From Anaerolineales bacterium (GTDB lineage Bacteria > Chloroflexota > Anaerolineae > Anaerolineales > DRMV01), in assembly GCA_015494815.1 (NCBI GenBank), contig WGAK01000195.1, positions 1 through 7,836 of the forward strand: a stretch of 7,836 nt of DNA. Reading direction: 5' to 3'. The notes beneath the pieces are model-generated. The model was not told where the DNA came from, did not search any database, and worked only from the letters and a program-made list of their open reading frames with translations. The first letter of the stretch is position 1; each line of letters begins with the position of its first letter. Both the position numbers and the translations under genes were made by a program. Positions 5,039 to 7,836 of the stretch are shown piece by piece.

Positions 5039-5983
5039 ATGAATTCTTCGCCATCGCCTGCAGCCACGCGGCCGGTCTTGCCGCCCCGACTGGTGCTCTT
5101 CGTCGGCATTCTGGCCGTTTCGACCGCGTCGCTGTTCATTCGCTGGGCCCAGCAAGACGCGCCGTCGTTGGTCATCGCGGCCTATCGGCTGCTGTTCGCC
5201 AGCGCGCTGCTGGCGCCCGGGGTGCTGTGGAAGCACGCCGCGGAACTGCGCAACCTGCACCTGCGGCACCTGGGCTGGGCGCTGCTGTCGGGGGCTTTTT
5301 TGGCCGCGCATTTCGCGGTGTGGATTACCTCGTTGGAGTATACCACGGTCGCCAGTTCGGTGGTGCTGGTCACCACCACGCCCCTGTGGGTGGCCCTGAC
5401 GGCCGGGCGCACCCTGGGCGAACGCCTGACGCTCCGCACCTGGCTGGGCATCGGCCTGGCGCTGGCGGGCGGCGTGGTCATCGCATTGGGCGATGGCTGC
5501 CGCTGGGACCACGGCCTGACCTGTCACGGCCTGGGCACGCTGCAGGGCCGGGCCCTGCTGGGCGACTTGCTGGCCCTGATGGGCGCGTGGGCCGCGGCCG
5601 CGTATCTGAGCATCGGCCGCCACTTGCGGGCCCATACTTCCTTCCCCCTGTATGTGCTGCTGACCTACAGCATGGCCGCGCTGGTGCTGTCCATCGTGGT
5701 CACCCTGCGCGGGCTGCCGTGGACCGGCTACCCGGCCGCGACCTACGGCTGGTTCCTGGCCCTGGCCCTGGTGCCCCAACTGCTGGGGCATTCCGCGTTC
5801 AACTGGGCCTTGCGGCACCTGCCCGCGTCGGTGGTGTCGCTGCATCTGCTGGGTGAGCCGGTAGGCTCCACCCTGTTGGCGCTGGCCTTTCTGGGGGAAG
5901 TCCCTTCGGCCCTGACCCTGGTCGGGTCGGCGCTGGTTTTGGCCGGGTTGGCCTGGGTCAGCCGGACGACGGCCCTGGCCTGA
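5039..5983 (+). CDS. EamA/DMT-family transporter
   Basis: A 314-residue integral membrane protein with about ten hydrophobic segments, arranged as two EamA repeats (about 19-150 and 173-308), as in the drug/metabolite transporter superfamily. The first repeat shows SLFIRWAQQDAPSLVIAAYR (31-50) and EYTTVASSVVL followed by TTTPLW. The second ends in GHSAFNWALRHLPASVV, then LLGEPV, then FLGE, the usual EamA signature. Members export or import amino acids, nucleosides or other metabolites; the substrate here is unknown. The linker between repeats (about 151-172) carries two cysteines (C154 and C162). The start is ATG at 5039 with only a weak GGGG seven bases before it, in contrast with the strong sites of neighbouring genes; no better in-frame start is apparent. 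The divergent YtxH-like gene begins 27 bases away, and the ATPase gene follows 28 bases downstream, probably in the same operon. Confidence 0.92.
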   Translation: MNSSPSPAATRPVLPPRLVLFVGILAVSTASLFIRWAQQDAPSLVIAAYRLLFASALLAPGVLWKHAAELRNLHLRHLGWALLSGAFLAAHFAVWITSLEYTTVASSVVLVTTTPLWVALTAGRTLGERLTLRTWLGIGLALAGGVVIALGDGCRWDHGLTCHGLGTLQGRALLGDLLALMGAWAAAAYLSIGRHLRAHTSFPLYVLLTYSMAALVLSIVVTLRGLPWTGYPAATYGWFLALALVPQLLGHSAFNWALRHLPASVVSLHLLGEPVGSTLLALAFLGEVPSALTLVGSALVLAGLAWVSRTTALA

Positions 5984-5999
5984 GACATCCGCCGTTGGC

Positions 6000-6005
6000 A
6001 GGAGG
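6000..6005 (+). promoter_or_regulatory. Ribosome binding site that decides the ATPase start
   Basis: AGGAGG lies six bases before the ATG at 6012. The nearer ATG at 6007 reads ATG-CCA-TGA and stops at once, so 6012 is the only sensible start. Confidence 0.85.
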
Positions 6006-6011
6006 CATGCC

Positions 6012-7836
6012 ATGAGCAAGCAAGGCTGGTTTTTGGGCAAACGCTACGACCTGGACAAAGGGCAAATCCTCGACCAGCCCGTCTTCTACGACCCCGACGA
6101 CCTGACCACCCACGCGTTCATCGTGGGCATGACCGGTTCGGGCAAGACGGGCCTGGCCATCACCCTGCTGGAGGAAGCCGCGCTGGGCCAGGTGCCCGCG
6201 CTGCTCATTGACCCCAAGGGCGACCTGACCAACATCGGGCTGCATTTCCCCGGCCTGCGCGCGGAGGACTTTGCGCCCTGGGTTTCGGCCGACGAGGCCC
6301 GCCGCGAGGGCAAGACCGTGGCGCAAAAAGCCGCGGAACTGGCCGCCCGCTGGCGCGAGGGCCTGGCCGGATGGGGCATCGGCCCCGAACGCATTCGCCA
6401 GTTGGCCGACGCGGTCGCGTTCACCATCTTCACCCCCGGCTCCGACGCGGGCGTGCCCATTTCCATCCTGGCCTCGCTGGCCGCGCCGGCCATCCCCTGG
6501 GAAGGCAATCAGGAACTGCTGCTGGAGCGCATCAACGGCACGGTGACCGCGCTGCTGGGGCTGGTGGGCCTGGACGAGGTGGACCCGCTGCAATCGCGCG
6601 AGCACATTTTGCTGGCCAACATCTTTCGCCACGCGTGGGCCCAGGGCCGCGATTTGAGCCTGGCCGAACTGATTTTGCAGGTGCAGAACCCACCTTTCGA
6701 CAAACTGGGGGTGTTCGACCTGGAAACTTTCTTCCCGGCCCGCGAGCGGGTGGCCCTGGCCATGCGGTTGAACAACATCCTGGCCGCGCCCACCTTCCAG
6801 CCGTGGCTGCAGGGCGTGCCCCTGGACATCCCCAGCCTGTTGTGGACGCCCGAGGGCAAGCCCCGCCACAGCGTGTTCTACCTGGCCCACCTGAGCGACC
6901 GCGAGCGCATGTTCTTCATCACGCTGCTGTTTGCCGCGGTGGAAACCTGGATGCGCACCCAGCCCGGCAGCGATGTGCTGCGCGCGCTGCTCTATTTCGA
7001 CGAGATTTACGGCTACCTGCCGCCCACGGCCAACCCGCCCTCCAAGGCGCCGCTGCTGCGCATGCTCAAGCAGGCCCGGGCCTTCGGCGTCGGGCTGATG
7101 CTGGTCACCCAAAACCCCGTAGACATTGACTACAAGGCCCTGAGCAACGCGGGCACCTGGTTCATCGGGCGCCTGCAAACCGAGCGCGACAAGCAGCGGC
7201 TGCTGGACGGCCTGGAAGGCGCCGCGCCGGGCATGGACCGCCGCGCCTACGACGACCTCATTTCGCGGCTGCGCAAGCGAGTGTTCTTGCTGCACAATGT
7301 GCACGAAAAGCACCCTGTGGTGTACCACACCCGCTGGGCCATGAACTACCTGCCCGGCCCGCTGACGCGCGCCCAAATTCCGCGGCTGAATCGGCTGCTG
7401 GGGGTGGAAGAACCCGCGGCCGCGGCCGAGGCCCCGGCCACGACGGCCAGCCCCACGCCCCGACCCGCCGACTCGACCACGCCGCGCGCGGCCGAACCGC
7501 CGCAGCCCGAGGCCGCGCTGCCCGGCAGCGCCACGCCGCCCCGGGTGCCGGGCGAGGTCTACTTCTGGCCGGTGGAACACAGCCCAGCCCGGGCCGCGCA
7601 ACAGGCCCGGGTGCAGGGCGACTACCTGGGCCTGGTTTACCGCCCCGCGCTGTGGGCCCAGGCCCGGGTGACCGTGGTGCGGCCCAAGTACGGCCTGGAT
7701 TGGGAGGGGCTGTACGCGGCCCTGGTCGAAGAGCCCAGCGCGCGGGTGGACTGGGACGCCTGGCTGGCCCCCCCGCGCAACCCCGATTTCTGCGACCCCG
7801 AACCCCAGCCCGAGGCGCACTTCCTGCCACTGGAGC
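6012..7836 (+). CDS. HerA/VirB4-like P-loop ATPase (DUF87-type), incomplete at the right edge
   Basis: The first 608 codons are present and the frame is open to the window end. The protein is a soluble FtsK/HerA-superfamily ATPase: Walker A GMTGSGKT (39-46), the family motif IDPKGDLTN (66-74), Walker B LLYFDE (326-331), the polar sensor motif LVTQN (364-368) and a following GRLQTERDK (386-394) that may hold an arginine finger. A large helical insertion lies between the Walker motifs. After about 465 comes an Ala/Pro/Thr-rich linker (466-513), then a second domain opening VYFWPVEHSP (516 on) that I do not recognise. HerA relatives pump or process DNA as hexamers, and VirB4 relatives power secretion; no NurA nuclease, conjugation or defence partner is visible here. 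It lies 28 bases after the EamA gene with its own strong ribosome binding site. The ATPase class is secure; the biological role is unknown. Confidence 0.92.
   Translation, partial: MSKQGWFLGKRYDLDKGQILDQPVFYDPDDLTTHAFIVGMTGSGKTGLAITLLEEAALGQVPALLIDPKGDLTNIGLHFPGLRAEDFAPWVSADEARREGKTVAQKAAELAARWREGLAGWGIGPERIRQLADAVAFTIFTPGSDAGVPISILASLAAPAIPWEGNQELLLERINGTVTALLGLVGLDEVDPLQSREHILLANIFRHAWAQGRDLSLAELILQVQNPPFDKLGVFDLETFFPARERVALAMRLNNILAAPTFQPWLQGVPLDIPSLLWTPEGKPRHSVFYLAHLSDRERMFFITLLFAAVETWMRTQPGSDVLRALLYFDEIYGYLPPTANPPSKAPLLRMLKQARAFGVGLMLVTQNPVDIDYKALSNAGTWFIGRLQTERDKQRLLDGLEGAAPGMDRRAYDDLISRLRKRVFLLHNVHEKHPVVYHTRWAMNYLPGPLTRAQIPRLNRLLGVEEPAAAAEAPATTASPTPRPADSTTPRAAEPPQPEAALPGSATPPRVPGEVYFWPVEHSPARAAQQARVQGDYLGLVYRPALWAQARVTVVRPKYGLDWEGLYAALVEEPSARVDWDAWLAPPRNPDFCDPEPQPEAHFLPLE

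Noticed and set aside
5012..6040. Upstream extension of the YtxH-like frame to 417 residues
   Set aside because: The extra part is antisense to the EamA gene and Gln/Arg/Gly-rich. The ATG at 5011 has an ideal AGGAGGG site.
5958..7820. 620-codon open frame on the minus strand
   Set aside because: It is antisense to the ATPase with its clear Walker motifs. The Gly/Arg/Gln/His-rich product is typical of shadow frames in GC-rich DNA.

Overview
The window is bacterial, very GC-rich and gene-dense, with strong AGGAGG-type ribosome binding sites and consensus sigma-70 style promoters. The NusA with a very long Ala/Glu/Pro tail, the GAAC-N4-GTTC type SOS operator, the HerA-like ATPase and the style of the lysine-dehydrogenase-like protein together suggest a Chloroflexota (Anaerolineae-like) genome. 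That assignment is inference; nothing here proves the taxon.

Left part (1-2340, minus strand): a translation/transcription operon read right to left. A consensus promoter (2299-2327) drives an initiator tRNA-Met (2201-2272). A strong hairpin (2165-2195) follows, then nusA (95-2119), then the start of ylxR, which runs off the left edge. The order tRNA-fMet, nusA, ylxR recalls the metY-rimP-nusA-infB operon of enterobacteria, but rimP is absent between the tRNA and nusA.

Middle (2341-3494): about 350 bases without a convincing gene hold a MITE-like inverted-repeat element (2407-2530). Next comes an unusually well-formed promoter: an A/T tract, TTGACA, a 17-base spacer and TACAAT. A perfect 11-bp dyad with a LexA/DinR-type core lies across its spacer and -10 box. 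It drives an unrecognised four-helix membrane protein with a basic, Pro/Ala/Arg-rich tail (2784-3494). This looks like an SOS-inducible membrane protein and is the most interesting signal in the window.

Right part (3495-7836): a 13-bp hairpin (3537-3580) separates the membrane protein from a convergent two-gene minus-strand unit, a YtxH-like small membrane protein (4787-5011) followed by a saccharopine/lysine-dehydrogenase-like enzyme (3585-4772). Only 27 bases away, on the plus strand, an EamA/DMT-family transporter (5039-5983) begins. It is followed after 28 bases by a large HerA/VirB4-like P-loop ATPase (6012 to the right edge, incomplete). The transporter and the ATPase are probably co-transcribed, but nothing visible ties their functions together.
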